From assembly GCA_025617745.1 (NCBI GenBank), contig CM046858.1, positions 37,713,119 to 37,777,118 of the forward strand: a DNA stretch of 64,000 nt, written 5' to 3'. The DNA comes from Heliocidaris erythrogramma. Its lineage: Eukaryota; Echinodermata; Echinoidea; Camarodonta; Echinometridae. Made by a program: the position numbers and the translations under genes. Under the pieces are notes generated by a model, which was not told the DNA's origin, searched no databases, and saw only the letters and a program-made list of their open reading frames with translations. Below, one piece after another: positions 1 to 10,716 of this stretch. Position 1 is the stretch's first letter. The number at the start of each line of letters is the position of its first letter.

Positions 1-430
1 TCTATAAGTAATCGAGCGAAAATTCACTTACACATATGTCTAATTCAGTGAGACACATGTATGAGCAATAAATGCGTTCAATCACATCCTACAATAAACA
101 TTAAAAGTATTTTAAAAAAATAGAAGTATGAATTTCCAAATATTGGCCCCCTCCCTCACAAAATCCTGGATCCGCCGTTGGGCATGGTGGATGGTGAAGG
201 CAGGCCCTATCATGCCCCTGCGCTCACTCTTGGCATAGAAAGGTCCCAAATACAATGGACATAAAAATGATTGATGCATTCACATAATCCCGCGTCACCC
301 ATCCCATCTTTTAACCCCTGCTAGTGCTATCTACACTGAGTGTATTTTTCTACAATAATAAAAAAAAATGTAATGTGCATTCACATATCCCCACCCCCTG
401 CCCGCTATATATCTACGCCAATGATTTTAA
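1..430. other. AT-rich non-coding stretch
   Basis: I see no gene here. The stretch is AT-rich with short A and T runs. An open frame reaching in from about 324 continues into the adjacent DNA element and has no recognisable protein motif. The words around 160-180 (a tail reading 'aaatcctggatccgccg') recur in related form near 1740, so they are probably the edge of a dispersed repeat. Confidence 0.5.
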
Positions 431-1332
431 AGGAGAATCAACACCTAATTACAAATTTACTTATTTTGGAAGGTGTAATATATTCCTACTTATTGGCCTA
501 AATCATTTTCTAATAAGATATCAGAAAAGGGTATAAATAAAGATATTCCAACGCCCGGTATCGTCTCCTACTCATTTCCATGGGGGCTGCCATTTTCTTG
601 CTGATTTGGAGTTGTACATGAACCATTGAGAAATGTTCCAGTCAAGAAGATATTTTGAATCCAAGACCTAAATTGCTTTTCTTCATTACCTAAAATCCCA
701 TATGTGACGAAAAATATAAAGTGGGTGTTTACATGTATTATAAAAATTAAATCTTTATAATGATATTTTTAAAATGTCTGGTTTTGCCTAACAAAAATCT
801 ATTTTCTTGGATTTGCCAAACAGAGCAGAACATAATATATGCAGCATGCATTCTGACTTTTCAAGTCCATTATCCGAAAGCAGGTGAATGCATAGTTTGC
901 CGCTATAGATGCTCAGGGAAGAAGCATCCATAAATTTGAATTAATTTGCTCCGTCCCATACGTCACAGTATCGAGAAAATAGATTTCTATTAAGCGAATA
1001 TCGATTTTCAACAGAAATATATAAGGAAATCTTCAGTTTAAAAATAAATTGACATATCTATTCTATATTTTTAATCTCAAACGGGTTTTTAATTATGAAA
1101 AAGGCAATTGGGCATTTGGATTAAGAAAATCTTAATGTACACATAAAAAAAATGGCAGCCCCCATGTACTGCTAGCAGACGATACATATTGCGAGCAGAT
1201 GATAAATTTTGCTCAGAAAATCTTGATTCGTATCGACCTCGTATATTTTGACGCGAAGCCATATAGTCTAACAAGAAGGAATAAATAACACCTTTGAACA
1301 CTATCGTCTGTATTTTTGAGGTTAATTCCCCT
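431..1332. mobile_element. TTAA-flanked non-autonomous DNA transposon, copy 1
   Basis: This is a 902-bp element starting AGGAGAAT and ending in the inverted partner (here ATTCCCCT), flanked on both sides by TTAA (427-430 and 1333-1336). An equally long copy lies at 52193-53094. About 150 bp in from each end it carries the motif ATGGGGGCTGCCATTTT in inverted orientation (near 578 and 1150). It encodes no protein. TTAA target duplication is typical of Kolobok and piggyBac transposons; I cannot tell which enzyme mobilised it. The boundaries are strongly supported because an empty site for the second copy exists in this window. Confidence 0.85.
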
Positions 1333-1336
1333 TTAA

Positions 1337-2353
1337 TGGAATAACGCTCCTCTAGCATAATGCCTGCCCCTCAAAATGATATTATTCATGGAACAATTTT
1401 TTTCGAATTAAAAATGAATACAGGTGTATTTTCGGCCTAATCTGTTTCCAATCTTGATATAAGAAACCCAGTGAGGCATTTACTGCAGCGCGGTCTTTAA
1501 ACTTCAAGTAATGTTTAGAATTTGCTCTGACACATATGCGCGTACCAAGGGGGTGTTTTGGGTGTTTTAGGTGTTCAAACACCACCCGTTTGGTGCTATT
1601 TGAAGTTAAAACACCCCCCCCCCCCCCCTTTAGAATTCCTGATAACCCTTTTTTTTTTAAAGACCCCCCCCCCCCCAATTAAAAAAAAATACTGATTTTT
1701 TTTTTTAGCTTGCCATAAAAAAAAAAACACCCCCTTTAAAAAAATCCTGGGTACGCCACTGCTCTGACATACGGTAGGATAAATTCATCGTCAAATGTTA
1801 ACTGCAGTTTTTAAAAAAATGGTAGGTAGGCCTATACCTATTTTCAATCAGGAAATAAGCAGCGCTCAGTAAGGTATTTACTGCTGGACATTTCGAACCA
1901 GCCAAGCCGTACTATACTACAGCTCAGTCGCAGAATGTCGACTTTACGTGGGCGCTGCCGTGACAGATTACCAGCGTTGTAAAGAAGAATGTAATCCGTT
2001 TGGTTTTTTTACTAAATACAGATCGAATAGGGAAAAAAGAGCCCACAAATACTGTACCCAAACATTTTTTGTTCTCAACAACGTCACTCACGTCCAAATT
2101 TAACCTTAAAATATCGAAATAAACGGCTTTTTACTGCAGGTTTCTTCCCCCGGAGTTCATGCAGCCAAGGCTGCAGTGCTGGTACAACTAACTCAGAGCA
2201 GAGTGCGACGACGCCGAGACAGAGTCCGGCTAAAAAGAGAAGAATTTCATCAATTAAATATACAGAGAATAAATGGACAAACAAAGTCTATAAATAAAGT
2301 TTCTAACATTATTTAGTTCAATATAAAATAACTCACGTCCAAAATCATCTTTA
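1337..2353. other. Non-coding, with poly-C/poly-T tract
   Basis: I recognise no gene. Between about 1605 and 1735 there is a block of C runs and T/A runs (C runs near 1613-1628 and 1665-1677), followed by 'aaatcctgggtacgccact', a phrase that resembles one near 160. The remainder looks like decayed intergenic sequence. Confidence 0.5.
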
Positions 2354-2433
2354 GAATATATGAGTTCGCTCGGGAATTCGCAGTCATCTCATGTTGAGTG
2401 CTGTGGCCTGTGCATGCAGTGTATTGTTGTATC
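2354..2433. repeat. 80-bp direct repeat, unit 1
   Basis: This block beginning 'gaatatatgagttcgctcgg' is repeated essentially unchanged at 2624-2703, 270 bp downstream. The sequence between the copies is unrelated. It is a local segmental duplication with no coding meaning seen. Confidence 0.8.
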
Positions 2434-2623
2434 GTTTACACCAATGTTAGTAGAAAAAGGCTGTTTGGAATTTGTTTTTGGATGTTTTCAGTTGACATTG
2501 GGAGAACTTGATCACTAGCCAGACGTGGGAAAAGAATATCTACAGCATGAAGTTCGATGATATTATGATCGCAATTGGCGAGTTTGGGCGCTACCAGCGT
2601 CGCACGTACAACCTATGCTGTCT

Positions 2624-2703
2624 GAATATATGAGTTCGCTCGGGAATTCGCAGTCATCTCATGTTGAGTGCTGTGGCCTGTGCATGCAGTGTATTGTTGT
2701 ATC
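2624..2703. repeat. 80-bp direct repeat, unit 2
   Basis: Second copy of the block at 2354-2433. The two copies diverge at once on both sides (after 'ttgttgtatc' one continues 'gttta', the other 'ttaag'), which marks the duplicated unit precisely. Confidence 0.8.
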
Positions 2704-2889
2704 TTAAGCCCGTCTAGTATATGGCTGGATGGATATGTAATCGCGTCGCATGTATTGAGCTTGCATTGAGATTGCACCGCAGTCTGGTGGGTGCTGCTCC
2801 TACATGGTATACTAATCACAAAGCGGACTATGATACAAATCGTACGTACGTATCACGGACCTCTATTGAACATACCCATGGCATAATTA

Positions 2890-3245
2890 TTTTCTTACGT
2901 GGGTTCCCCCGGTGAGAGCTACAGAGTCTGCACTACGTACCGTTTGCCGGACGCACGCGCAATCGTCGTCTGATTCGGTCGACGGCGAGGCAAAGCACGC
3001 GGGCCAATGGGGATTTGGTCGTTCAGGAGATCGCTCACCTGCTGCCAACGCGACGTCGTCGTGCAACGCGAAGGCAACGCGAAGGCGACGTTGCACATGC
3101 GGGCGGCCAGGCCGACCGGTCGGGACGGAAGGCGGCTCGCGGCGGGCAGCGGGAAAACATTTTATAGAGTCCATCGGATCCCCTCCTGCAGCGCGTGTAA
3201 AGTCAATCGGGGCGGGCGCGGGACCCCCTGCGTGGCCTTAGCGAA
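2890..3245. other. GC-rich, CpG-dense island
   Basis: An abrupt block of high GC and very frequent CG dinucleotides (gacgtcgtcgtgcaacgcg and similar) sits in an AT-rich neighbourhood and ends sharply at 'gtggccttag' near 3240. Frames are open on both strands simply because stop codons are rare in such composition, and none resembles a known protein. It could be a CpG island of a promoter, a transferred fragment or the GC-rich core of a DNA element; no gene start is visible next to it. Confidence 0.5.
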
Positions 3246-3292
3246 TTAATTATATTAGATGACTGCTTCTTATAATAGCGCCTTACCAGTTG

Positions 3293-5259
3293 TAGTCCAG
3301 CAGATTGGTGAAATAATTGTGCAATTTTTCATAAAAGCATGAAATTTGATATGTAGGTAGAGTTTGTGATGCTGAATAAATCTGAATATAGGGCCACCTA
3401 AGATTTGGGCACATGGTCCTCTCTCTCTTTTCCTTTCATAACTGATTTAATCATATCTTGTTTTGATATACTAAGAATTATGTAGGATTCATGAGCCTCA
3501 AACATTCATACAAGTGCTTAAGGTGCCCATTTTTAAATAACGAGCCATCCCATATATCGCATTGTTACGAAGCCACTGATATGTTTAATATACGTAAAAT
3601 ACTTCTAATTGTGATCAGTCAGACATTATGTCCTTGAAATTGACCAAAAAGGCCCACGAAAGGCCCAAATTCATCTTTGTGCAAAATAGTTTTTCAGTTT
3701 TTCGGTTTTTAAGTTTTATGGTAGACAACAATTTTGAAATCAAGGTCATATGAAAATCCCACTTTAGCAGTCACATGGGCCCATTGATGGCCCATTGAAG
3801 ACAATTCTTGTTAAATTTGAATTATTCCATAACAAGAGGATGGCCAGATTCAAAATGGCTGCCGAAGTGTTCAAATATTCCTACATGCAAATACCACTTG
3901 AGTTTCACCTTTACAGGCAGTATAGTTCTGCCTGTGTGCCAGTGTGATAAAAAGATATGACTATTTGCATTTTAAAGTTTACTCTGTGTATAAAAGTGTG
4001 GAATTTAGTTAGTACCGGTATGCTGGAATTGTCTATAAAAATCCCATTCTAACTCAAACAATTAAAATATGTTTCTCTTCTCATTGTAGAGCTTTACATG
4101 ATCAAAGTAGCAATTGATATCTCAAATGAAGCATAAAAAAAATTATATGTCCTTCAGATACAACTTAACCATGGTAAAATTTGAAAAGATGTCAATGAAT
4201 GACAGTGTATTTTTACACAGCAACTACTAAAAGATGATAATCTTTAATTCTTCAGCATATGAACTATTTTGCACTTTGATGCTTTATTCAAAATAGAAAA
4301 TTTATCACATTCTAATTACATTGTAACACATATGCAGTATTTTCCAATTTGATAGCAATTTCTATAATTTCTATATTATTATTTCCTAATTATTCAGCAT
4401 TCTAAGATATACCTTTACCTTGGTTTCATTGTGTTTAAACAAAGTACATTGCTGTAGTAAACTTGCTTTATGTCTGTTTCAGTAATATCCAGTAATTTCT
4501 ACAGTACACAAAGTTCTACCTCAATGCCAAGTTATAAGTTTCAAGACACAGTATAGCCGCATCTTGAAACAGACCAGCGGTCACTTCAAATATGACGGCC
4601 ATCTTGGTGAAATGAAATGACCCTACACTAGAGGTGTTATGCTTACCCTCCTTGTCAATAGAACGCTCAAACTCAAAGTTATATGCAAGTAGGCATATTT
4701 TAACACTTCAGCAGCCATTTTAACTTGGCCATCCTCTTGTGAGAGAATAAATCAAATTATAAAAAAAATGTCTTCAATGGGCCATGGATGTGCCCATGTT
4801 CCTCATAAGACCTTAATTTCGAAATTGCCGTCTACCATAAAACAAATAAACCACAGATTATAAACGACTCTTATTTTACACATAGATTAATTTGGGCCTT
4901 TATTTGACCTTTTTGGTCATAATGGACACCTCTTGGTAATTTCAAAGACATAATGTCCGACTGGTCACGATTAGAAGCATTTAATATATTCAACAGATCA
5001 GTGACTTTGTAATATTTTGTGGGATATCCCTTTATTTGAAAAAAAAAATGGGCACCTAAAAGCACTCGTCTGAATTTTGAGGCCCGGAAATCCTACATAA
5101 TATCCGAAAATGGACACAACGGGCCCCCAGGGCCCACATTTTAAGTGGCCCCATATCCAGAATTATTCAGTGTCAAAAACTCTTCCTACATGCCAACTTC
5201 CATGCTTTTATGAAAAAGTGCACAATTGCTTCGATTTTTAGCACCAATCTGCTGGACTA
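3293..5259. repeat. Long inverted repeat (fold-back element)
   Basis: The left arm (3293 to about 3960) is repeated in reverse complement at about 4590-5259. Matching landmarks include 'tagtccagcagattggtg' at the left edge against 'caccaatctgctggacta' at the right edge, the GACCAAAAAGG stretch near 3648 against CCTTTTTGGTC near 4909, and 'ggatggcca' near 3840 against 'tggccatcc' near 4726. Arms are about 650-700 bp and diverged; the loop is about 600 bp. No coding capacity is evident. It is probably a large non-autonomous fold-back DNA element. Its right edge overlaps a separate direct duplication starting near 5206. Confidence 0.75.
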
Positions 5260-5853
5260 TTACAATACAACCGACCAAAGCACTTACATCAGTATAACCC
5301 CTGTCACTGGGTTAAAGTCCATTTTAAAAGTGAACAACAATGAATTGGTATTTTCACACTGCACGATCAAGTTTGAATGCAATTACTTTACCTGGAACTA
5401 ACAAATACCCTTTGGAGTCGCTTTAGAGTCGGCTTGGCCTTGTAAATGAGGTATAATACCTCCGTCACACAATTCAGGGCAATGCAATTGTTTGTTCTGT
5501 CTGTAATCTGTCTGGTGTCGATCTAGTTGGTATGAACCCAGTCACTTTGATATCAGGTCGCGCGCAGCACTGACAGATATTAGATATCAAATTTTGACAT
5601 GTGAATGTGACACAACCCCATTCATTGATGACACGGAATATGTGATGTGCAGAAATATGAAGGTGTATTGACTATCAGCCAGTTGGATTTGGCAAGCCAA
5701 GCTTTGCCGAAATGGGAAAGAAATAACATTTTGGGACTTTGAGAAAAGAGAAATGTTTTGAAACTGCTTCAAATGGCAACAGCCCTCGACGGCCAATGAG
5801 ACCGACAGCCCACGACACTACACCAACCCTTTTCTATCTTTCCTTATGTATTT
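5206..5853. repeat. Direct duplication, unit 1 (about 650 bp)
   Basis: This block is repeated at 6086-6737, offset by 880 bp, with very high identity. It runs from 'atgaaaaagtgcacaatt' to 'ccttatgtatttc'. The main difference is a short rearrangement near 5375-5415 compared with 6255-6298. Short open frames inside are shared only because the DNA is shared and show no protein-like features. Confidence 0.85.
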
Positions 5854-6085
5854 CTTTGTTTTGTCGGCCTCGTTGGCTGTCAGACTCATATCATCATCGA
5901 TCATATTAATTCTAAAATGCAAAGACCGGTACTTTCCCTACGTAGAGTCGCATTTGCGTGTCAGCCAATGCAAGGCAAAAAAGTAGGGGTGAATACTAAC
6001 GGTATATTCAAACGACAATAGAATATTGTATTAGAAGTAAAATAATCTATTTTTAAAGGAAACAGAAAGAGCAAGAAAGAAACAG

Positions 6086-6737
6086 ATTTATGGAAAAGTG
6101 CACAATTCCTTCGATTTTTAGCACCAATCTGCTGGACTATTACAATACAACCGACCAAAGCACTTACATCAGTATAACCCCTGTCACTGGGTTAAAGTCC
6201 ATTTTAAAAGTGAACAACAATGAATTGGTATTTTCACACTGCACGATCAAGTTTGAACGCACTTACTTTGGAACTAACAAAACCCTTTTTGCAGTTTGGA
6301 GTCGCTTTAGAGTCGGCTTGGCCTTGTAAATGAGGTATAATACCTCCGTCACACGATTCAGGGCAATGCAATTGTTTGTTCTGTCTGTAATCTGTCTGGT
6401 GTCGATCTAGTTGGTATGAACCCAGTCACTTTGATATCAGGTCGCGCGCAGCACTGACAGATATTAGATATCAAATTTTGACATGTGAATGTGACACAAC
6501 CCCATTCATTGATGACACGGAATATGTGATGTGCAGAAATATGAAGGTGTATTGACTATCAGCCAGTTGGATTTGGCAAGCCAAGCTTTGCCGAAATGGG
6601 AAAGAAATAACCATTTTGGGACTTTGAGAAAAGAGAAATGTTTTGAAACTGCTTCAAATGGCAACAGCCCTCGACGGCCAATGAGACCTACAGCCCACGA
6701 CACTACACCAACCCTTTTCTATCTTTCCTTATGTATT
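6086..6737. repeat. Direct duplication, unit 2 (about 650 bp)
   Basis: Second copy of the block at 5206-5853. Beyond 6737 the sequence switches to a relative of the TTAA-element family, so the duplication or a deletion has removed that element's left end. Confidence 0.85.
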
Positions 6738-7432
6738 TCACGTAACAGTGTCTCCAAAAGTTGCAGTTTCTTTGCTAGACATTATCCCATGGGGGCTGCC
6801 ATTTTCTTTACAAAGTAATGTCGGAGCAGTTCTATTTGGGACATACCCACTGACCTATATAGCTACAATAACACTCATGATCACCTGTGGAATGCATGAC
6901 ACTGGATTTTCTCATAATACATGTAAAGCATTTTTGTAGTGATGTACATTCAAATGAAGATACTTTTACCCTGTCATATACCTATTTGTGTCAAGATATT
7001 TGGTTCAGCTGTTTCTTTTGTTAAGCAGGATTTGGCATCCACAAGTTGTTGTTTGGTCAGACAAGGTTTAATTGTCAGTTCTTCAAAGAAGTGACAAAGA
7101 CCTACAACTGCTCTTAGATATCACCTGTACGAGACAATGGGGGTACCAAGATGGCTGCCATTTTGCATTGGTGGATTTAGTTGTACAATAGCTATTCTAT
7201 ATGCAACATCATATCCATTGTGTACAGGTAAATGGACATGTATTCATATGACGTCACACTTTTTCAAAATGGCAGCCCCCATGGAATATTATCTAGCAAG
7301 GAATCTGCAAACTTTAGAGAGATTGTTCTCCTTATTGAGTAATGAAATAGGAGTATTTTCAAAATATTTTGAACAGGCTACCAATTATTTTCCACATGAT
7401 TATCAGCCAATATTTGTTGGGTTTCATTCTCC
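6738..7432. mobile_element. Truncated relative of the TTAA element family
   Basis: The right end reads TTCTCC followed by TTTAA, the same terminus as the 902-bp TTAA elements. Two inverted copies of the CATGGGGGCTGCCATTTT motif lie near 6788 and 7266, each embedded in a longer inverted match (6750-6830 against 7260-7325). The left terminus is missing. The part 7150-7436 is repeated in inverted orientation at about 57951-58240. No transposase frame is present. Confidence 0.6.
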
Positions 7433-7435
7433 TTT

Positions 7436-7831
7436 AATTCTCGCTACCCCAAATACGTAATTTCGCCAACAGATGGCGTTTGTCATGCAAACCACGCATG
7501 CGCAGTGCTGACAATATCCCGATTGGGTCGACAAGTGTTTGTCTTTTTGCATTGAAAATGTACACAGGTATTACAAAAATCCTCGAGTTTGAGTTTAACC
7601 GACATTTTTGAAAAGATACCATCATGATTTATTGAGACAATTGGTTGCATTTTCAAAATTTGAGTGGTTTATGTCATGCGATCCAAAAATTAAGCATTTT
7701 AGCACTCATTTTATTCATAAGCCGTAGTATTTCAATACGGACCGGAAGTGAAGTTAACGAAGATGCGGACCATTTCCATGCATAATATTGCCCTCTACGT
7801 CGAAAATTGCATATTTGAGGTAGCGAGAATT
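7436..7831. mobile_element. MITE-like TIR element (about 396 bp)
   Basis: The left end AATTCTCGCTACC (7436 on) is matched in inverted form by GGTAGCGAGAATT ending at 7831. Similarity continues inward (CCAAATACG against CATATTTGAGG). The interior has no coding frame. It lies directly beside the TTAA-family relic, so its exact target duplication is unclear. Confidence 0.65.
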
Positions 7832-8042
7832 CGTCACTGAAGACGAATTAGGTGGTCTATCTCTCCTTGTGTCTATCAATAAGCCTTTATCATTTTGTAC
7901 TCACCACTCCATTTTGTTGATGATCAGCCATGCATGAAGTATTTTGTCTTGTTTGTTTATTGCTAGGACAGGCAGCCAGTGCAAACGGATTCGTTTAATA
8001 AATCATGGAAATGCAAGCATCACTTTAAACCAAGAGAGCTTT

Positions 8043-8158
8043 GTCATCCCTGGCTCATTTTTCCCGATTGGCGTGTCATATGAAAGGGCAGAAAATGAAG
8101 TTTCTAGGAATGTGATCGTCTCTTTGAAATTCAGATATCGTTGGCCAAACGACTTTTT
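8043..8158. repeat. 116-bp tandem duplication, unit 1
   Basis: The 116-bp unit starting 'gtcatccctggctcattttt' is followed immediately by an apparently identical second unit at 8159-8274. The near-perfect identity suggests a recent event. The frame across it is open but has no recognisable motif. Confidence 0.9.
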
Positions 8159-8274
8159 GTCATCCCTGGCTCATTTTTCCCGATTGGCGTGTCATATGAA
8201 AGGGCAGAAAATGAAGTTTCTAGGAATGTGATCGTCTCTTTGAAATTCAGATATCGTTGGCCAAACGACTTTTT
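8159..8274. repeat. 116-bp tandem duplication, unit 2
   Basis: Second, adjacent copy of the 8043-8158 unit. Sequence diverges after 'aaacgacttttt' at the right edge. Confidence 0.9.
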
Positions 8275-8676
8275 GCTAGCCTTGCTTCATATTGTCTTCA
8301 TTCACTCATGCATGAAGTATGTATCATATGAGTGGTATCAAATGAAAGAAGAGGATCCAAGCTTTACAAATATGTGTCATTTATAAATCTTAATTGTGAT
8401 TAAGATATCGAATAAACATCGATAAATCTCCATTTTGTTTTTTCTGGGACGCACTTTATATATATATATATATATGTATATGTTATTTCCTTACACTTGT
8501 TTATAATTATTCTAATGTATACATGTATTCAAAGCATTCGCTTGGATCCAGCTGAGGGCACGCGGCTTGTCTTTGTTCAAAACTCACCTGCCCCCGACAA
8601 AGGAATTAATTAATAAGGTTGAGGATTTGTCAATCTGTCGGTCAATTGAATCTGGTGTCGCCGAAACCACTAACCC

Positions 8677-8747
8677 GTCTCCGTGGTCTAGTGGTTAAGG
8701 CATTGGCGTTCTAAGCCAACGACCCGGGTTCGATTCCCGGCGGAGAC
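8677..8747 (+). tRNA. tRNA, anticodon TCT (probable tRNA-Arg)
   Basis: A complete cloverleaf folds from this 71-nt sequence. The acceptor stem GTCTCCG pairs perfectly with CGGAGAC, the D arm carries GTCTAGTGGTTAAGGC, the anticodon stem TTGGC pairs with GCCAA around the loop GTTCTAA, and the T arm is CCGGG-TTCGATT-CCCGG. The loop puts TCT at positions 34-36 after U33, which reads AGA (Arg). A run of T follows at once (acattttttc), a good Pol III terminator. The D arm resembles Glu/Asp tRNAs and base 32 is an unusual G, so identity by anticodon alone has some risk. It has no intron and shows no sign of SINE origin. Confidence 0.8.
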
Positions 8748-8869
8748 ATTTTTTCAGCCTTTACAAAAATTTCAAAAAGGGAGGACAGCTCTGGGGAACT
8801 TTGATTGAGCTACGCAACGTTATTCTCGCAATTTCTTTCACATATATATATATATATATACACTCAAAC

Positions 8870-9280
8870 AAAAAAGTAAGTTCCCCCCTGGCATTTTTGG
8901 ATATATCTCAAAAAGTATTTTACCGATTTTCATAATTCAAACGGGAATGGATAGGAAATTTTATTACTCATAACATGAATGGCATATCATTGCCACCAGA
9001 TATCATTATTGGTGTGAAAAAATGCATTTTATGTCAAAATTCATGGGGAAAAAAGTTGCACTTAAGGTTATATGAAGCATATTGTGTACATTTCCTATGC
9101 AAGTTAGCAAATGACCTTTTTAAATTGTTATGTAATTCTCAGGAATTTCTTCAGGTACAATATGCTTCCCTATTAAACTGTATGCTCATGAAAAGAAAGA
9201 GATAGAGAAATATGCAATAAACCATGCTTAAAAGTTCAGAATCATGAGTGATTGTTTGATTATTTGTGTAAAAGTCAATT
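8870..9280. other. Non-coding, repeat-related
   Basis: No gene is recognised. The segment 9010-9065 (GTGTGAAAAAATGCATTTTATG and onward) is an inverted relative of the hairpin arm at 9290-9345, so this is probably a decayed member of the same fold-back family. Confidence 0.5.
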
Positions 9281-9398
9281 CAAATCACTAAAGTGCAACT
9301 TTTTTTCCCATGCATTTTGACATAAAATGCATTTTTTTTCACACCAATAACATTTTATGTCAAAATGCATGGAAAAAAAGTTGCACTTTAGTGATTTG
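9281..9398. repeat. Near-perfect hairpin, 48-bp arms
   Basis: CAAATCACTAAAGTGCAACT at the left is matched by AGTTGCACTTTAGTGATTTG at the right, with arms of about 48 bp around a loop of about 21 bp. The arms are nearly identical, so single-stranded DNA or RNA would form a strong hairpin. It sits at the truncated 3' edge of the minus-strand LINE that follows. Confidence 0.85.
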
Positions 9399-9399
9399 C

Positions 9400-10235
9400 A
9401 TATTTCTCTATAAATATTCGTGCCGTCGGCATAAAGAACAAAAGTTAATGTTACTGTTGATTTGAAAATGTCGTTTATATAAAGAATAAAAAGTAACGGA
9501 ACAAGCAACGAACCTTGAGGTACACCACATGTGATCATGTTAGAGACGACCGAGTCAAATTAAGTGCACTGGAGGCGATTGCTTAGATAACTGGCAAACT
9601 AATCGTGCGCTATGCCACGGATTCCATACATATAAATTTTTTTTTTTTAAATTGAGTGATTAATGGTATCCAAGGCTTTCCATAAGTCTATAAAAATTCC
9701 AATTGAATATTGATTTTTTTCAAAGGATTCAATTATATCGTTTGTTAGTTTAGATAATGCCATAGCTGAAGAAAATTTTTGGCGGAATCCAAATTGGTAT
9801 TTGTAAAAAATGTCGTGTTTAACAAGAAATTCGTAAGTCCTGGGGCCTGTAACATAAAAAAGATATGATCAATCTTACGATCTATTGTAACTCCTCAGTA
9901 CATGGTCTGCCATAGACTTACGATTGATATCAATCGTAAAATTGATTTTATCTCTTTATGTTACAGGCCCCTGGTGTATACAATGCGTTCAAGAATTTTA
10001 GAAAAAACCGATAGAACGGATATTGGTCTATAGTTGGTAAGCTGTCTTTTGTCCCCAGTCTTAAATATGGTTGTGACTCTCGATTTTCAGTAGGTCTGTA
10101 AAAATCCCTTTATTAAGTGATAAATTTAAAATATGACACAGCGGTTTAGATATATACCGAATCGCTCTTTTAATTACCCTGGAACTGAAAACCTGCAGAT
10201 TTATTATTTTCAAACGAGTTGACAATATTACTTAT
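9400..10235 (-). pseudogene. LINE A reverse transcriptase fragment
   Basis: Reading the minus strand, conceptual translation gives RT motifs of a CR1/Jockey-type non-LTR retrotransposon in order: YRPISVLSVFSKILER (near 10010), FGFRQKFSSAMALS (near 9780), the catalytic-A region DLWKALDTINH (near 9690), CGVPQGSLLVPLLF (near 9520) and LYADGTNI (near 9430). The catalytic box reads YADG instead of YADD and there are frame breaks, so it is inactive. A 130-bp MITE (9842-9971) interrupts it and a hairpin element truncates it at 9400. It belongs with the linker at 10236-10500 and the endonuclease at 12900-13730. Confidence 0.8.
9842..9971. mobile_element. 130-bp palindromic MITE inside LINE A
   Basis: GGGGCCTGTAACATAAA at the left is matched in inverted form by TTTATGTTACAGGCCCC at the right, and the interior is also partly self-complementary. 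It splits the LINE RT reading, because LINE-like sequence resumes directly after it ('tggtgtata'). It has no coding potential. Confidence 0.8.
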
Positions 10236-10716
10236 TTAACTTTCTTCTATAGAATATAAAAATAGAGAATCATCAGGTGGAATGTTCATGTATGTCCGAA
10301 AGTCGGTATTACACCGTGGTATTTTATTAGCAAGAGTCGGACCAATGTTTGTGAAGAAATCGTTAAATGAGTTACTTATGGTTAAAGGATCAGTCACAAT
10401 TTTATCATCAATGCTAAAGGCAGTCTCTGGGCATTCATGAACTTTCTTTTTTATAAAGCTGTTTATGGTATCCCATTTAATATTTGATTTTTTACCCATG
10501 AATTTGTGTGAAAAATGTATATGATCTTTGTCTCCCTGAGGAGTGTCGTGAGTTTATTTCGATATTGTTAAAATTGCAACTCGTTTTGACGAGTCGGATT
10601 TTTAAAGAACCACTTGTACTTTGTATAGCTTTTTTATGTTTTATAGATTGTAATAAACCTTTTGTATTTTATTTGTCTTTATTTCTCTTTTGTATTAGGG
10701 GAAAAATTAGACGATA
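10236..10716 (-). pseudogene. LINE A linker region (EN-RT connector)
   Basis: The minus-strand frame ending at 10236 reads as the connector between endonuclease and RT of CR1-like LINEs, including INSFIKKKVHECP and FNDFFTNIGPTLANKIP, the usual 'FxxYFxxIxxxLA' type segment. The same DNA is repeated at about 12559-12900 because a segment of the LINE was tandemly duplicated. The block is cut at 10716 by the solo LTR. Confidence 0.75.

Noticed and set aside
2912..3241. Overlapping frames of about 100 codons in the GC-rich island
   Set aside because: Open frames occur on both strands at once, which is expected from high GC with few stop codons; no homology seen.
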